From Undaria pinnatifida (lineage: Eukaryota > Sar > Phaeophyceae > Laminariales > Alariaceae): a DNA stretch of 64,000 bases. Below the pieces are notes generated by a model, which searched no databases, had not been told where the DNA came from, and was given only the letters and a program-made list of their open reading frames with translations. Shown one piece after another: positions 62,593 to 64,000 of the stretch. Numbering within the stretch: position 1 is the stretch's first letter; each line of letters starts with the position of its first letter. A program made the position numbers and the translations under genes. Where the stretch lies: positions 12,504,205 to 12,568,204 of the forward strand of contig JABAKD010000005.1 in assembly GCA_012845835.1 (NCBI GenBank), written 5' to 3'.

Positions 62593-62836
62593 TTACGGAG
62601 ATCCATTGTTGACAGGGGTAAATGTCTCATCATCATGTTGAAAAACAAATCACCGGAAAATTCTCATAATTTTCGCAATATCTCGGCCAGAACATCATAT
62701 ATATATATACATATTTTGCCCCGTGACCGTAAGGCCTATGCACACAATCCAAGCTATCGTGTACCGGTATCGACGAAGAATTTACAGAGTTATGACCCTT
62801 TAGGCATTTACCCCTGTTAACAATGGATCTCCGTAA
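62593..62836. mobile_element. TIR element (244 bp) in copy B, TA target
   Basis: Terminal inverted repeats of about 33 bp with one mismatch begin TTACGGAGATCCATTGTT and end near caggggtaaatg. TA stands at both sides (62591-62592 and 62837-62838). Copy A has the uninterrupted site (tcgactaaacac on the element strand) with a single TA, which confirms insertion and a TA target duplication. This points to a Tc1/mariner-type non-autonomous element. No coding capacity. Confidence 0.9.
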
Positions 62837-62839
62837 TAA

Positions 62840-63010
62840 ACACTTCCCCCCCTCGCGGGGCTGCAGGTGTTGCCACCTTCCATCACGGGTATTTGTCGTT
62901 TCCGTGTCGTCTTTTATCTTTTGTGTGTTGTATTTGTTCTACTTTGTTTTTTCGACTGAACCCTTCCCCCTCTCGCGGGGCTGTAGGTGCGGCCACCTTC
63001 CATCCCGTGT
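62840..63010 (+). repeat. 118-bp tandem repeat in the 3' part of copy B
   Basis: Units of cgcggggctg.aggtg..gccaccttccatc, tatttgtcgttt and ttgttctactttgttttttc. Same as 37618-37860 of copy A. 63010-63468 is 3' untranslated element sequence with two copies of a ccgccacaccggcgg hairpin (about 63184-63245). Confidence 0.75.
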
Positions 63011-63468
63011 ATTTGTCGTTTCCTCGTCTAACCCCCCGCCTTGCCGATGGCCCGCGGGAGGTTTTTCGCATGACTTCTCCCTTGTGTTAGTGCCTCTGTT
63101 CCCCTCCGTATCGACGAGGGCTCGCCTCGCCACAATGCCGTTTCTGTGTTTGGTTTGACGTAAAGCCTTTTCCTGCCCCCCCCCGCCACACCGGCGGTAT
63201 GCGGCAGGTTCTAGAGCCTTTGCTGCCCGCCCTCCGCCACACCGGCGGCACGCGGCAGGTTTTTGATGGGTGAATTTTTCCTTGTTGTAGGGTCTGCGTT
63301 TCCTTCAACTGTTTTTCTTCACGTGTTCCTGGCTCCATAGCCAGACCGTTAGAGGTGTGGGAGTGGGTTTTGAGGAGCCGCATCTTCGACTCATGGTCTA
63401 GTTCGTAGAACCGGAGTTTCCCCGAATCTCCCATATTTCTGCATATGCGGCTCGTCAGGGTGGGCTAG

Positions 63469-63739
63469 TGTTAAGATACGGCCCCGAAATGCCTGTAATT
63501 ATCCGAATTGAGATAATTTGGATGGGTTTCGTATGATAAGGTTGGCGTTTTGTATTGGGGATAGTCAGAAAATAGATCGGAGGCACGTGCCTCCGATCTC
63601 AGAAGCCATCCGGGGCTCTGGTGGAATCGAATAAAGCTACGGCTTCACGAAGGCTAAGAAAGTGAGTACTCTCCGAGGACCTACTCAATTGGCAAACGTG
63701 CAGGGGACACTCTGTCCCCCCCCGCCCAATACCCTTACA
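63469..63739 (+). repeat. Copy B 3' LTR
   Basis: 271 bp, TG...CA. Holds AATAAA (gaatcgaataaagc) and at 63574-63599 a perfect 26-bp palindrome (AGATCGGAGGCAC and its reverse complement, centred on CACGTG). 63740-64000 after it shows nothing I recognise. Confidence 0.88.
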
Positions 63740-64000
63740 GAATCACGTGTCACCTAAAACACCGAACTTGAGAATACGTGAAAATTCCACCCGTTAAAGA
63801 ACCTCACAGAGTATTCACGAACACAACGAGCTTTGCAGGAGGAACAAGAGGAGCACCCACCCTCCGTAGCGACGGTGGACTGCGGAAGGAAGCGTGGAGA
63901 TAGCTATCCCTACAGAAAAGGGGACAAAATCCAAAACGTTCACACAGGTACATATATTTTGACAACAGTAGATAAATGACTACCAGGACAATGCCGGAAG

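Larger units (their letters stand above)
56955..63739 (+). mobile_element. Ty3/Gypsy retrotransposon copy B (5'-truncated, RT missing)
   Basis: Same internal order as copy A on the opposite strand, a few percent different by eye. The 5' LTR and PBS are gone; only a possible LTR scrap (gcagcgggcactctgt, about 56967-56982) remains before clear homology from about 57028. The 3' LTR is complete. A 244-bp TIR element sits in the 3' part, and the 1.46-kb array of copy A is absent, which gives an empty-site comparison in each direction. Confidence 0.88.

Overview
The window looks like a eukaryotic nuclear contig that is dense in repeats, most likely from a brown alga or a related stramenopile alga. 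This is an inference from three things. A spliced BTB-BACK gene has GT-AG introns of 2-7 kb. There are two Ty3/Gypsy copies of a type I associate with brown algal genomes. A dispersed core coding M-S-F-D-E-I-F-D-L-T-A also looks brown algal to me. Telomere-like CCCTAA runs fit a TTAGGG telomere. I see no bacterial operons, rRNA or CRISPR. Most long open frames lie in microsatellites or antisense to repeats and are not genes.

Layout. 1-3.2 kb: repeats, including a minus-strand tRNA-derived SINE. 3.2-24.5 kb: one plus-strand BTB-BACK gene with five recognised coding exons (3208-3321, 9992-10084, 15374-15500, 17412-17569, 24389-24463). Intron phases match at every junction, and the introns are full of dispersed repeats, minisatellites and terminal-inverted-repeat (TIR) elements. 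24.5-36.8 kb: minisatellites, a miniature LTR element (TRIM), MITEs, a 291-codon frame built from three in-frame 255-bp repeats, a 400-bp (GTT)n tract and a foldback element. 36.9-45.1 kb: Ty3/Gypsy copy A on the minus strand with both LTRs. 45.1-56.9 kb: an island of several MITE families, TRIMs, a TIR element with an internal 32-bp satellite, a 500-bp (TTTTC)n tract and CCCGAC-rich repeats. 56.9-63.7 kb: Ty3/Gypsy copy B on the plus strand, truncated at its 5' end.

The most notable system is the Ty3/Gypsy pair. Each copy has a short basic leader ORF whose ATG overlaps the primer binding site, then a NADAR (YbiA-like) domain, a truncated RNase H, a proline-rich linker, an integrase with HHCC and DD35E residues, a GPY module and an SH3/Tudor-like tail. 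No reverse transcriptase is present. The two copies share several frameshifts, stop codons and catalytic substitutions, so the lineage was already defective when it was copied. The TRIMs carry the same primer binding site, which suggests they share a tRNA primer and perhaps trans-mobilisation.

All domain calls come from motif reading by eye, without database searches.
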